Made by a program: the position numbers and the translations under genes. A DNA stretch of 64,000 nt from Sterolibacterium sp964521075. GTDB taxonomy: Bacteria; Pseudomonadota; Gammaproteobacteria; Burkholderiales; Rhodocyclaceae. Position 1 is the stretch's first letter; every line of letters begins with the position of its first letter. The stretch lies in contig CAZFPI010000002.1 of the NCBI GenBank assembly GCA_964521075.1, forward strand, positions 5,622 through 69,621, written 5' to 3'. The notes under the pieces were generated by a model, which was not told where the DNA came from, searched no databases, and saw only the letters and a program-made list of their open reading frames with translations. Below are positions 18,159 to 27,564 of this stretch, one piece after another.

Positions 18159-19214
18159 ATGACCACCGCCGCTCACCTGCAGCACTTCGGCCTGACCCGC
18201 CCGCCCTTCCAGATTCGGCCCGATACGGATTTCTTCTTCCCGGGCAACCGCCAGGGAGAATATCTGGACGCCCTGCTGCATGTCGCCGCGCACGACGAAG
18301 GGCTCTGCATCGTCATCGCCGGTGCAGGCAGCGGAAAAACGCTCATGGCACGCCAGATGATTTCCCGGCTCCCCGAGGACATCCAGGCACTTTACCTGGC
18401 CTACCCCTGCCTCGGTCGCGGCGAAATTCTCGATGCCATCGGCAGCGAACTGGGCATGGACTCCCTGCCCGACACGATGGATGGCAAACTCGCCATGCTG
18501 CAAGGGCAGCTCCGGCAGCGGCATGCCGACGGAAAACGGATACTGCTCGTCATCGACGAAGCGCACACCCTGCCGACCGAATCGCTCGAAGAAATCCGCA
18601 TGCTCTCCGATCTGGAAGCAGAACAGCACAAACTGGTCAACATTCTGCTGCTGGGCCAACCCGGGCTGGACACCCTGCTCACCGACCCCCGCCTGCGGCA
18701 GGTGCAGGATCGCGTGATCCACCGCTTCGAGCTCACCCCTTTCTCGCGCGACGATGTTGCCGCCTATATCGACCACCGTCTGCGTGCCTCGGGCTGGCAA
18801 GGCGGCCCGCTGTTCGACGACAAGGCACTTGACGCCATCAGCCACGCCTCCGAAGGCCGGGCGCAACGGATCAACCTGCTGGCCGATCTCTCCTTGCAGG
18901 CAGCCTGCGCCAAAGATGCCAAACAGGTTCACGCCAGCCACGTCAAACAGGCCATGGCCAGCCTACCCGACGCCCCGGCCCTGCCCCGGGAACAATCCAC
19001 CCTGAAACTCCCCACCCTGCCTCGTCTGCGGCTAGCGGGCTCGCTTGCCGCGCTGGCCCTGGCAGGCACGGTTGCCTGGGCCCTCACCTTCACCGGCACG
19101 GCCTCAAAACAGGCTGCTCCGGCATCCCCCCCCCATGCCCAGGCCAAACCCCAGACCAAAGCCGGGGGCAATGCCGCCTCACCTGCCGAACCGGCAGCCA
19201 CCCAACTGGCCTAA
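18159..19214 (+). CDS. GspA/ExeA/MshM-type AAA ATPase with one transmembrane helix (reading frame continues past stop)
   Basis: A 351-residue AAA ATPase: LQHFGLTRPPFQIRPD is the start typical of ExeA/GspA/MshM. Walker A AGAGSGKT (54-61), Walker B VIDEAH (131-136), sensor region LGQPGL and an arginine-rich C-terminal lid follow; then a TM helix (about 292-311) and a Pro/Ala-rich tail. GspA-type ATPases help place or assemble the secretin through the peptidoglycan. AGAGG precedes the ATG at 18159. Translation ends at TAA 19212-19214, but the same frame continues open, with the same Pro/Ala-rich composition, into an OmpA domain. Either this stop is a recent nonsense change, a sequencing error, or a read-through site. 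Confidence 0.9.
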   Translation: MTTAAHLQHFGLTRPPFQIRPDTDFFFPGNRQGEYLDALLHVAAHDEGLCIVIAGAGSGKTLMARQMISRLPEDIQALYLAYPCLGRGEILDAIGSELGMDSLPDTMDGKLAMLQGQLRQRHADGKRILLVIDEAHTLPTESLEEIRMLSDLEAEQHKLVNILLLGQPGLDTLLTDPRLRQVQDRVIHRFELTPFSRDDVAAYIDHRLRASGWQGGPLFDDKALDAISHASEGRAQRINLLADLSLQAACAKDAKQVHASHVKQAMASLPDAPALPREQSTLKLPTLPRLRLAGSLAALALAGTVAWALTFTGTASKQAAPASPPHAQAKPQTKAGGNAASPAEPAATQLA

Positions 19215-19928
19215 AACACCCACACTCCGCCACCCGGCCCATCCCCCGCAGACACACCGGCCAGCGCGGCACAAGCCACCGTCGCACCGGTGCGCCCTGA
19301 ACCAGCATCGCCAGCTCCCGCCCCGGTCGCCGCAGCCCCGACGGCCAAACTCCCTGCCCAGTCCGCACCATCCACACCATCCGCCCCCACCTCCGCCAAA
19401 ACGACACCCACCGCAACGACAGCCCCGGCGCAGGCCAATGGTGCCAGTGGAAAACCCTCGCCGAAACTGAAGCTCGACACCGAACTGGCCTCCGTGCAAC
19501 GTGTCATTCCCTTCGCAGTGTATTCCGCCAGTCTCGGGCCGCGCGGACGCAAGGCCATTGCCGAAATCGTGCCGCTGGCCAAACAAGCCGAGCGCATCAA
19601 TGTCCGTGGCCGCACCGACAGCTCTGGCGACCGCGAACAGAACCGAGAAATCGCCAAAGCCCGCGCCATCAGCGTCATTTACGCCTTCAAGGCCGAAGGT
19701 GTTTCGCGCAAAATCATGAAAGCCACCTACTGCACCCGCTGCTTCGTCGCCACGAACGACACGGCAGAAGGCCGCCGCGCCAACCGCCGCGTCGATGTCG
19801 AACTGGTCATGCCAGCCAAGCTGGCCCTGCACCTGCCCAAACCGGTCTATTCCGCGCCGGACGTCGACAACGGCCCGGTACTGCTGGCGCGTCTGGACGA
19901 CCGTTTCATGGAATTCGGCCACCGCTGA
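19215..19928 (+). pseudogene. OmpA-domain C-terminal part of the split ATPase, or a separate GTG-started gene (19290)
   Basis: The frame is identical to that of the preceding ATPase (start-to-start distance divisible by three) and open from directly after its stop. It continues a Pro/Ala/Thr linker, then an OmpA-like peptidoglycan-binding domain: FAVYSASLGPRGRKAI, VRGRTDSSGD, NREIAKARAISVIYA and GRRANRRVDVELV, plus a CTRC pair. The only convenient start is a GTG at 19290 inside the linker, with no ribosome site and no signal peptide or TM helix, so a stand-alone product would be stranded in the cytoplasm. Fused to the upstream TM ATPase it would lie in the periplasm on peptidoglycan, the right place for a GspA-type protein. 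I therefore favour one interrupted gene; a second functional gene remains possible. Confidence 0.6.
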
Positions 19929-19965
19929 CCCCATCGCCTCCGTCACCTGACCGCCCTTCACTGCC

Positions 19966-21099
19966 ATGTCCATCCTCTATCTGGAACACTTCGGCCTCTC
20001 CAGGCCGCCCTTCCAGATCACCCCAGACACGGATTACTTCTACACCGGCGGCCAGCGAGGCGAGCTCCGCTCTGCCCTGCTGCATGTCGCCGTACATGAC
20101 GAAGGTATCAGCACGATCGTCGCCGAAATCGGCAGCGGCAAGACGCTGCTCGCGCGGCAGATGCTGGGAGACCTGCCCAAAGACATCACCACGATCTACC
20201 TGGCCAACCCCTGCTTCAGCCGGGAAGAAATCCTCAGTGCCATCGGCCGCGATCTGGGCATGGAAAACATGCCCGCCTCCATCGAAGCCAAACTCGCCGC
20301 ACTGCATCGGGAACTGCTCCGCCGCCATGGCAACGGCGAACGGGTGCTCCTCGTCATCGACGAAGCCCACGCCATGCCGGCCGAATCCCTCGAAGAAGTC
20401 CGGCTGCTCTCCAACATCGAAACCGGCAGCCACAAGCTCGTCAATATCCTGCTGTTCGGCCAGCCCGAGCTCGACGAGCTCCTGAGCGAACCCCGTCTGC
20501 GGCAAGTGCGTGACCGCATCATCCACCGCTTCACCCTCACCCCCTTCTCCCGTGCCGATGGCCTGGCCTATCTCAATCACCGCCTGCACATCGCGGGCTG
20601 GCACGGCGGCCCCATTTTCACGCGCGGCGCGATCAGGCTCCTGATGAAAGCCTCCGGCGGACGCGCCCGGCGCATCAACCTGCTCGCCGACAAATCCCTG
20701 CTGGCCGCCTATGCCGAACAGGCCCGCAAGGTCACCTGGCGGCATGTACGCAATGCCTGCAAGGATTTCGAGCCCCGGCGACATAAAAAACACCGCCCGG
20801 CCTGGCTTGCCCGGCCAGCCAGCACCAGCGCGGCCACACACACCGCCCCCCAGTTTTCCTGGCTGCAGGTTTTCGTACTGAGCCTGGCCGCATCCATTCT
20901 CGCGGCCACCGCCGCCCTGATATTCACCAGAACATCGCCCCCCTGGAAAGCTCTGGAACCGGGCATCCTGCCCCAGGCAAACACAGCGGCCGCATCAACC
21001 GCATCAACCGCATCAACCGCATCGACCACATTGGCCACAACACCCGCCCCGGGCAAAAAAACAACGCCTACCACCCCCTTAACTAAAGTAAAACCTTGA
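19966..21099 (+). CDS. Second GspA/ExeA/MshM-type AAA ATPase, membrane-anchored
   Basis: A 377-residue paralogue of the preceding ATPase, with the same start (LEHFGLSRPPFQITPD), Walker A AEIGSGKT (53-60), Walker B VIDEAH (130-135), GQPELDELL, and a TM helix about 299-321. The periplasmic tail is short, Ala/Ser/Thr-rich and includes a four-unit nine-base repeat; no peptidoglycan-binding domain follows. The two ATPases could form a mixed complex, as GspA partners GspB, with the OmpA domain supplied only by the first. The stop codon is embedded in a -35-like TTGACA before the secretin gene. Confidence 0.88.
   Translation: MSILYLEHFGLSRPPFQITPDTDYFYTGGQRGELRSALLHVAVHDEGISTIVAEIGSGKTLLARQMLGDLPKDITTIYLANPCFSREEILSAIGRDLGMENMPASIEAKLAALHRELLRRHGNGERVLLVIDEAHAMPAESLEEVRLLSNIETGSHKLVNILLFGQPELDELLSEPRLRQVRDRIIHRFTLTPFSRADGLAYLNHRLHIAGWHGGPIFTRGAIRLLMKASGGRARRINLLADKSLLAAYAEQARKVTWRHVRNACKDFEPRRHKKHRPAWLARPASTSAATHTAPQFSWLQVFVLSLAASILAATAALIFTRTSPPWKALEPGILPQANTAAASTASTASTASTTLATTPAPGKKTTPTTPLTKVKP
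20991..21026. repeat. Four tandem nine-base units (CGCATCAAC) in the ATPase tail
   Basis: Units at 20991-20999, 21000-21008, 21009-21017 and 21018-21026 (last with one change, CGCATCGAC). They encode repeated Ala-Ser-Thr in the periplasmic tail; unit changes keep the frame. Confidence 0.85.
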
Positions 21100-21124
21100 C
21101 ATTTCAAGGTATCCCATTGATATT
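21096..21124 (+). promoter_or_regulatory. Candidate sigma-70 promoter before the secretin gene
   Basis: A perfect TTGACA (21096-21101) is followed after 17 bases by GATATT (21119-21124), a 4/6 match to TATAAT. The -35 box contains the TGA stop of the upstream ATPase gene. The surrounding 60 bases are notably AT-rich against the GC-rich background. It would give the secretin and downstream genes their own transcript. Confidence 0.45.
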
Positions 21125-21162
21125 CAAAGCCGTATAAAGAATTTCCTACAGGACACCTCACC

Positions 21163-23016
21163 GTGACGCCCTCCGCTGCCTCCCGATCCAACGGCAAAAT
21201 GCTGCGTCCAGACCTTGGCCTGTGGCTACTGCCAGCACTGCTCACTGCCTGCGCCACCCAGCCCCCCGCACCTTCCGACAAGCACCTGGCTCCCCAAACA
21301 GCCATCGACGGCCGCGCCCCCGACTTCCTCACCCAGCCCCCCCTGCCCCCGGCTCCCCGCCCACAAGCCCGGCCGGAGCTCTACAGCGTCGTGGTCCACA
21401 ATATCGACGTTCAGCAGCTCCTCTTTGCCCTCGCGCGGGACGCAAAAATGAATATCGACGTTCATCCGGGGATCGAAGGCACGATCACCATGAACGTGCT
21501 GGACCAGACGCTGCCTGAAATCCTCGACCGCATCGCCACCCAGGTCGACATGCGCTATGAAATCAACGGCAAGAACCTCTCCATCCAGCCAGACAGCCCC
21601 TACCTGAAAAGCTACCGTATCGACTACCCGAACATCCGGCGCGATGCCCAAAGCACGGTCAGCACCTCCACCAACATCGGCGCATCGGGCAGCAACACCG
21701 GTGGTTCAGGAGGCAGCTCAGGCAACAACTCCTCCAACACCACCCTCGCAAGCATCACCAACAACCGCTTCTGGGAAACGCTAACGACCAATCTGCGCGA
21801 CATCCTGCGCGAAACAGACAAAATCCTGCCGGAAGGCTCCAGCGAAACCGTTACCGAACAAAGCAGCCAGCAAACCGCCCAGGCCCAACCCGGCCAGACC
21901 GCTGCCGAACCCGCCGCCAGCCCAAGCGGACGAAATACCCGCCGGGAAGCCATCCCGGCCCAGCTGAACCAGCAAGGGGCTACCACCGTCCGCCGCACCA
22001 CCTTCCGCGAAGCCGCCTCGGTCATCGTCAATGCCGAAACCGGCCTCGTCAGTGTGCGTGCCACGGCGCGCCAGCACGAAAAAATCCGCGAATTCCTGGG
22101 AGGCATTCTCAGCAGCGCGCGCCGCCAGGTACTGATCGAAGCCACCATCATCGAAGTCGACCTCTCCGACCGCTTCCAGCAAGGCATCGACTGGAGCATC
22201 GTGCGAAAAATCGGCAGCTCGACAGGCTCCAGCCTCACGATGCAGCCGGCAGGCCCGGCCGCATCCGGCATGCTCACCGGCGGGCTCGTCAGCACCTTGG
22301 CTTCGCTCACCTGGAAAAAGAGCAGTGCCGAAGCCGACATCAGTGCAGCCATCAAGATGCTCGAATCCTTCGGAACCCTGCGTGTTCTCTCCAGCCCGAA
22401 AATCTCCGTCCTCAACAGCCAGACCAGCCTGCTCAAGGTTGTCGATAACCAGGTTTATTTCAACATCACCGTCACCCCCGGCACCCCGGCCACGGCCACA
22501 GCACCGGCAACCCAGCCCACCTACAGCAGCACGCTGAACACCGTCCCCATCGGCTTTCTGATGACCGTCACCCCGCAAATCAGCGACAACGGCGAAGTCA
22601 CGCTCAACCTGCGCCCCAGCATCAGCCGCATCAGCGGCTACGCGCTCGACCCCAACCCCATCCTGGCCCAGAACAACATCACCAACCCCGTTCCCATCAT
22701 CCAGACCCGGGAAATGGAATCCGTCATGCGGGTGCAATCCGGCGATGTCGCCATCCTGGGCGGTCTGATGCAAGACGGCCGCGACAACAAATCCGACGAA
22801 GTCCCGATCCTGAACAAAATCCCCTTCCTGGGCGAGCTCTTCAAGTTCAAGGACAACAGCAGCCGAAAATCCGAACTCGTCGTCTTCCTGCGCCCCACCG
22901 TACTCAAGGACGCCAGCCTGGATGGCGATTTCAGCACCTACCGCAACGTCCTGCCGAATGCCATTCGCGCCATGCAAGCCCCGTCTGAACAAGTCCGCAC
23001 CGGGAATGCCCCATGA
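21163..23016 (+). CDS. mshL: MshL-type secretin (outer-membrane pilus/secretion pore), lipoprotein
   Basis: Outer-membrane channel protein of 617 residues. A signal peptide ends in lipobox LTAC (Cys about 30); then a short STN-like N0 segment (VHNIDVQQLLFALARDAKMNI), a Ser/Gly/Asn-rich insert, N-domain FREAASVIVNAETGLVSVRAT, and the secretin barrel with VPIGFLMTVTPQIS, VQSGDVAILGGLMQD and VPILNKIPFLGELF. The order next to mshN- and mshE-type genes matches MSHA loci. The GTG at 21163 has AGGA upstream; the ATG at 21199 would still keep the signal peptide. ATGA overlap with the next gene shows coupling. Confidence 0.9.
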   Translation: MTPSAASRSNGKMLRPDLGLWLLPALLTACATQPPAPSDKHLAPQTAIDGRAPDFLTQPPLPPAPRPQARPELYSVVVHNIDVQQLLFALARDAKMNIDVHPGIEGTITMNVLDQTLPEILDRIATQVDMRYEINGKNLSIQPDSPYLKSYRIDYPNIRRDAQSTVSTSTNIGASGSNTGGSGGSSGNNSSNTTLASITNNRFWETLTTNLRDILRETDKILPEGSSETVTEQSSQQTAQAQPGQTAAEPAASPSGRNTRREAIPAQLNQQGATTVRRTTFREAASVIVNAETGLVSVRATARQHEKIREFLGGILSSARRQVLIEATIIEVDLSDRFQQGIDWSIVRKIGSSTGSSLTMQPAGPAASGMLTGGLVSTLASLTWKKSSAEADISAAIKMLESFGTLRVLSSPKISVLNSQTSLLKVVDNQVYFNITVTPGTPATATAPATQPTYSSTLNTVPIGFLMTVTPQISDNGEVTLNLRPSISRISGYALDPNPILAQNNITNPVPIIQTREMESVMRVQSGDVAILGGLMQDGRDNKSDEVPILNKIPFLGELFKFKDNSSRKSELVVFLRPTVLKDASLDGDFSTYRNVLPNAIRAMQAPSEQVRTGNAP

Positions 23017-24626
23017 GCCTGCTCCTCGACGCCCTGCAACGCGCCAGCCAGGAAAAAGCCGCCACAGCAGGCAAAGTGGCCGAATCTGCCGAAACCACCA
23101 AAGCCGCCGGGGCCGACCAGGCTACGGAGGCGGCGAAAAAATCCCCCGCACCGCCTCCGCCGGAAAAGCCCGCCAGGCCACCCGTCGAACTCTCTCTGGA
23201 GCCCACGACAGCCCGGGCAATCCCCACGCCTCCCCCCCCCGCGGCATCTCCGGCAGCCACCTTGCCGCCGGAAACGCCCCCCCTGATACCGCCCCTGACA
23301 CTGGCTCCTGCCCCGGCCACGGACACTTCCAAACCCGCGCCGGAAAAACTCTCTATCGCCCCTCCTCCCCCGGCGGACACAAAAATCCCGGAACCTGCAG
23401 CATCAACCCTCCCGCCGCCCCAGCCGGTTACACCGCCGCCCCCCCCCGACACCCGCCCCCCCATCGCTGCCGTGCCGGATACCGCCGGGCCTGCCACCGC
23501 CCTGCCCCGCAAGGAGCCCCCTCTCCCCGGGGCCAATACCTCGACAGCGCGAGACATCCTCATCGCGCAGCAGCCCGCCAGACCGCCTTCCCGCCAACGT
23601 ACCCTGGCACTGGCTGCCACCGGCGTTTTTGTCGGCCTGCTCACAGGCAGCTTCTTCCTGGGCTACTGGGATCCGCTTTTCAACACCTCCCCGGGCATCG
23701 TGCCCCCCCACGCTTCCCTTCCCGCCGAAACCCACGCCCCGTCTGCTCCGCCTGTCTCGCCACCTGAGGACACCCCAAGCAACACCCCAAGCACTGCAAA
23801 CGCAGCGAGTGCCACGCCCACAACCCCCCCCGTACCCGACCGCCCGGCACGGCAGACCGCCCCTGCGCGTCTGCCCGCCAGTGTGGATACGGCACGCACC
23901 GCACACACCGCACGCACCGCCCGCCCGGCCACGGCGGCCAGAATTGCAGGTGTTGCCAGCCCCGCCAGTGCCGCACAATCCGGCAAACCTGCCATCACCC
24001 GCAGCAATGCGGCAGCCTCCTCCCCGCTGGAAACGGCCTACCGCGCCCTGACCCAGGGCCGCTACGCCGAAGCCACCCAAGCCTACCGCCAGGCCCTCCA
24101 GAACAATCCGGAAGAACGCGATGCCCTGCTGGGCCTGGCCTATATCGCCCACCGCCAGGGCAACCGTGACGAAGCCCGCGATTACTACCAGCGCGCCTTG
24201 CGGACAGACCCCGACAACACCACCGCCCGCGCCGGCCTGCTGGCACTGGCGGCAGAAGGCAACCCGCAAGAAGCCGCCGGAGCTGCCCGCGACCTGAGCG
24301 AAGCTCACCCGCGTTCTGCCAGCGCGCTGGCCACGCTCGGCGGCATTCTCGCCAGGGAAGGGCGGCTGGCCGACGCGCAACAAGCCTTTTTCAAGGCCGC
24401 GAGCCTTGAACCTGCCAACCCGGCCTACGCCTACAACCTCGCCGTCGCCCTCGACCGTCTGCACAAGCCGGTTCAGGCAGCGGATTACTACACCCGCGCC
24501 CTGCATCTGGCCGAACAGGCAGGCAACCCCGACGCCATCCCCCGGGCAAGTGCCCTGCAACGCCTGGAACAACTGCGCGGCGTCATCGCTGCCCGGACGA
24601 CCGCTCAAGACACCACCGCCCCATGA
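23013..24626 (+). CDS. mshN: MshN-type TPR protein with one transmembrane helix
   Basis: A 537-residue protein starting MSLLLDALQRASQEKA, the cytoplasmic start typical of MshN and GspB-like proteins. A long Pro-rich cytoplasmic stretch leads to a TM helix (about 197-215, ALAATGVFVGLLTGSFFLGY), a periplasmic Pro/Ala/Thr linker, and C-terminal tetratricopeptide repeats (about 345-525: AYRALTQGRYAEATQAY, ALLGLAYIAHRQGNRDEA, and more). Probably a periplasmic scaffold between inner-membrane platform and secretin. Overlaps its neighbours at both ends by ATGA. Two nine-C runs in the Pro-rich part are potential slip sites. Confidence 0.85.
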   Translation: MSLLLDALQRASQEKAATAGKVAESAETTKAAGADQATEAAKKSPAPPPPEKPARPPVELSLEPTTARAIPTPPPPAASPAATLPPETPPLIPPLTLAPAPATDTSKPAPEKLSIAPPPPADTKIPEPAASTLPPPQPVTPPPPPDTRPPIAAVPDTAGPATALPRKEPPLPGANTSTARDILIAQQPARPPSRQRTLALAATGVFVGLLTGSFFLGYWDPLFNTSPGIVPPHASLPAETHAPSAPPVSPPEDTPSNTPSTANAASATPTTPPVPDRPARQTAPARLPASVDTARTAHTARTARPATAARIAGVASPASAAQSGKPAITRSNAAASSPLETAYRALTQGRYAEATQAYRQALQNNPEERDALLGLAYIAHRQGNRDEARDYYQRALRTDPDNTTARAGLLALAAEGNPQEAAGAARDLSEAHPRSASALATLGGILAREGRLADAQQAFFKAASLEPANPAYAYNLAVALDRLHKPVQAADYYTRALHLAEQAGNPDAIPRASALQRLEQLRGVIAARTTAQDTTAP

Positions 24627-26347
24627 ACGCGCCCAAGCCCGCCAATGGCAAACCCGTCCGCATTGGCGACCTGCTGATCGAACGCGGCCTGCTCACGCAG
24701 GATCAACTCCGCATCGCCCTGCACGAGCAAAAATCCTCCGGAAAACAACTGGGCGAAACCCTCATCGCGCTGGGCTTCATCACCGAAGAAGCCATGCGTG
24801 GCGCGCTGGCCGACAACCTGGGCGAACAGGCCATCAGTCTCAAGGGCATCGCAGCGGACGCCCGCGCCCTGGAGCTCATCCCGAAACAGATCGCCAAGCA
24901 CCACACCCTGTTTCCGGTCAGTTTCAATGTCGAGAAGAACGAGCTGCTGATTGCCTGTGCCGACCCCAACGACATCGTCGCCAGCGACCAGATCAACGCC
25001 CTGCTCGGCAGCAGCCCCGGCTCGCCCACCCCCGTCTGGCGGCTGGCTTCGGGCAACGAAATCCTCCCGGCCATCGAGCAGTTCTACGGCCACGAGCTTT
25101 CCATCGACGGCATCCTCCACGAGCTGGAAACCGGCAACGTCGACATGACCAGCCTTTCGCTGGGCACGCAAGGCTACAGCCACCCCGTCGTCCGCCTCAT
25201 GGATTCCCTCCTCGTCGATGCCACCTTGCGCGGCGCATCCGACATCCACTTCGAACCGGAAGCGCAATTCCTGCGTATCCGTTACCGCATCGATGGCGTC
25301 CTGCGCCAGGTACGCATCCTGCACATGCGTTACTGGTCGGCCATGGTTGTCCGCCTCAAGGTGATGGCCGGCATGAACATCGCCGAAACCCGCGCCCCGC
25401 AAGATGGCCGGATTTCGCTCTCGATCTCCGGCAGCCCGGTCGACTTCCGCTGCGCGGCGCAGCCCACCATCCACGGCGAAAACTTCGTCCTGCGGATTCT
25501 CGACCGCAAGCGCGGCATCGTGCCGCTCACCGGCCTGGGCCTGTCCGACCACCAGCTGACGCTGCTCCAGCTCATGCTGGCCCGCCCCGAAGGCATCATG
25601 CTGGTCACCGGGCCTACCGGCTCGGGCAAGACAACCACGCTCTACTCCATCCTCGGCCACCTGAACGATGAGGGCGTAAACATCATGACCCTCGAAGACC
25701 CGGTCGAGTACCCGATGCCCATCATCCGCCAGACATCGATTTCCGAAGCCGTGAAAATGGATTTCGCCGAAGGGATCCGTTCGATGATGCGGCAAGACCC
25801 GGACATCATCCTCGTGGGCGAAATCCGCGACCACGACACCGCAGAAATGGCCCTGCGCGCCGCGATGACCGGCCACCAGGTCTTTTCCACCCTCCACACC
25901 AACTCCGCCGTCCGCTCCATTCCCCGCCTGCTCGATCTGGGGATCAAACCGGATGTCCTGGCCGGCAACATCATCGGCATCGTCGGCCAGCGGCTGATCC
26001 GCACCCTCTGCAAGGCCTGCAAGAAACCCGACACGCCCACGCCACTGGAAGCCCAGATGCTCGGCCTGGCTCCGGGTGAAGAAATCACCCTCTACCGCCC
26101 CGCAGGCTGCCCGGCCTGCGAACTCAGCGGTTACAAAGGCCGAACCTCCATCGTCGAACTGCTCAAATTCGACGGTGGTCTGGACGACCTCCTCTCCCAG
26201 CGCGCCACCCTGCACGTCCTGAACCAGTACGCCCTGGAGCGGGGGTTCATCACCATGGCCATGGATGGCCTGCGGCGGGTGCGCGAAGGGGTGACCACCC
26301 TCGAAGAAATCGCCCGGGTGGTTGACCTCACCGATCTGGTGAGCTGA
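24623..26347 (+). CDS. mshE: MshE/GspE-type assembly ATPase
   Basis: Cytoplasmic hexameric ATPase powering pilus or pseudopilus assembly, 574 residues. It has the N-terminal GspE domain (IGDLLIERGLLTQDQLRIALHEQ), Asp box, Walker A GPTGSGKTTT (about 330), His box, Walker B ILVGEIRDHDTAEMALRAA (about 395), and a four-cysteine zinc motif CKAC...CPAC near 465-500. V. cholerae MshE binds cyclic di-GMP through its N-domain; the motif RxGxxL-like IGDLLIERGLL here could do the same, which I have not tested. Confidence 0.95.
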   Translation: MNAPKPANGKPVRIGDLLIERGLLTQDQLRIALHEQKSSGKQLGETLIALGFITEEAMRGALADNLGEQAISLKGIAADARALELIPKQIAKHHTLFPVSFNVEKNELLIACADPNDIVASDQINALLGSSPGSPTPVWRLASGNEILPAIEQFYGHELSIDGILHELETGNVDMTSLSLGTQGYSHPVVRLMDSLLVDATLRGASDIHFEPEAQFLRIRYRIDGVLRQVRILHMRYWSAMVVRLKVMAGMNIAETRAPQDGRISLSISGSPVDFRCAAQPTIHGENFVLRILDRKRGIVPLTGLGLSDHQLTLLQLMLARPEGIMLVTGPTGSGKTTTLYSILGHLNDEGVNIMTLEDPVEYPMPIIRQTSISEAVKMDFAEGIRSMMRQDPDIILVGEIRDHDTAEMALRAAMTGHQVFSTLHTNSAVRSIPRLLDLGIKPDVLAGNIIGIVGQRLIRTLCKACKKPDTPTPLEAQMLGLAPGEEITLYRPAGCPACELSGYKGRTSIVELLKFDGGLDDLLSQRATLHVLNQYALERGFITMAMDGLRRVREGVTTLEEIARVVDLTDLVS

Positions 26348-26354
26348 GCCTGCC

Positions 26355-27554
26355 ATGCCGCACTACCGCTACCGCGCTGCCGATGCCTCGGGAAACATCG
26401 CCAAAGGGGTGGTCGAGGCCCTGAATGAAGCCGATCTCGAAGCCCAGCTCAGAAACCACGGCCTGTCGCTGATCGAAGCTACCGAAGCCAAGCCCCGACA
26501 AATCAACGTCAAAAGCCTGCCGCCGCGTGAAGTCATCAACTTCCTCTTTCAGCTCGAAATGCAGGTTCGCGGCGGTGTTCCCATCCGCACGGCCCTGGCC
26601 GACATGGGCGAAGACGCAGAATCCACCGAGTCCCGAAACCTGGCGGCGGGCCTGACCGAAAAAATCAGTGCCGGGGCCACACTCGCTGAAGCCATCAACG
26701 GCTACCCGGGCATCTTCTCCGAAGTCGTCCGCAGCCTCATCCATGCGGGCGAAGCCTCCGGGCAACTCCCCGAAGTCCTGCGTGAAATCGTCCGTTCGCT
26801 CAAGTGGCAGGACGAAATGGCCGCCGAAACCAAGAAGCTGCTGATGTACCCCAGCTTCATCATCGTCGTCATCAGCGGCGTGGTTTTCTTCCTGATGATC
26901 TACCTTGTGCCGCAACTGGTGGGCTTTCTTACCAACATGGGCCAGGAAATCCCGATCCAGACCCGCGCCCTCATCTTCCTCTCCGGCATTTTTGTTCACT
27001 ACTGGTGGGCCATCATCACCTTCCCCGTCGTGGCCGGCATCGGCATTGCCACCCTCGTTCGGGTCAATCCCAAAGCACGTTTCCAGCTGCACCGGCTGAT
27101 TCTCGCTCTCCCTTATGTCGGCCTCATCATCAAGAAAATCATCCTGGCGCGCTTTGCCGACACCTTCGCCCTCATGTACCGCACCGGCATCCCCATGCTC
27201 GAAGGGCTTGTCTATTGCGAGAAAGTCACGGGCAACCTCGCCATCCAGCAAGCCGTCGCCCGCGCGCGCGACCGCATCGCCAACGGCGAGCCCATCTCCG
27301 CCAGCTTCGCCACCGAAACCCTCTTTCCCAACATCGTCATCCGCATGCTGAAAGTCGGCGAATCCACCGGCGCGCTCGACGAAGCCCTGAGCAACATCAA
27401 CTACTTTTATTCACGCGACATCGAAGAATCCATCGGCAAGGTGCAAGCCATGATCGAGCCGGCCATCACGGTCATCATGGGCCTAATCCTCGGCTGGATC
27501 ATGCTGGCCGTCCTGAGCCCGATCTACGACACCCTCACGAAGATGAAGACGTAA
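26355..27554 (+). CDS. mshG: MshG/GspF-type inner-membrane platform protein
   Basis: A 399-residue GspF/PilC-family platform protein with two T2SSF domains. It starts with YRYRAADASGNIAKGVVEA; the first domain ends in KLLMYPSFIIVVISG, TM helices lie about 165-188 and 214-236, the second domain has FADTFALMYRTGIPMLEGL and LKVGESTGALDEALS, and the last TM helix (about 370-392) precedes LSPIYDTL. It binds the GspE-type ATPase and the inner-membrane assembly proteins. Seven bases separate it from mshE. Confidence 0.95.
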   Translation: MPHYRYRAADASGNIAKGVVEALNEADLEAQLRNHGLSLIEATEAKPRQINVKSLPPREVINFLFQLEMQVRGGVPIRTALADMGEDAESTESRNLAAGLTEKISAGATLAEAINGYPGIFSEVVRSLIHAGEASGQLPEVLREIVRSLKWQDEMAAETKKLLMYPSFIIVVISGVVFFLMIYLVPQLVGFLTNMGQEIPIQTRALIFLSGIFVHYWWAIITFPVVAGIGIATLVRVNPKARFQLHRLILALPYVGLIIKKIILARFADTFALMYRTGIPMLEGLVYCEKVTGNLAIQQAVARARDRIANGEPISASFATETLFPNIVIRMLKVGESTGALDEALSNINYFYSRDIEESIGKVQAMIEPAITVIMGLILGWIMLAVLSPIYDTLTKMKT

Positions 27555-27564
27555 GCCCCAGCCC

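Noticed and set aside
20991..21026. Short tandem repeat considered as CRISPR
   Set aside because: Nine-base units without spacers, inside a coding sequence; a peptide repeat.
24605..26356. 583-residue open frame on the minus strand
   Set aside because: Almost exactly antisense to the GspE-type ATPase gene, whose motifs are unmistakable.
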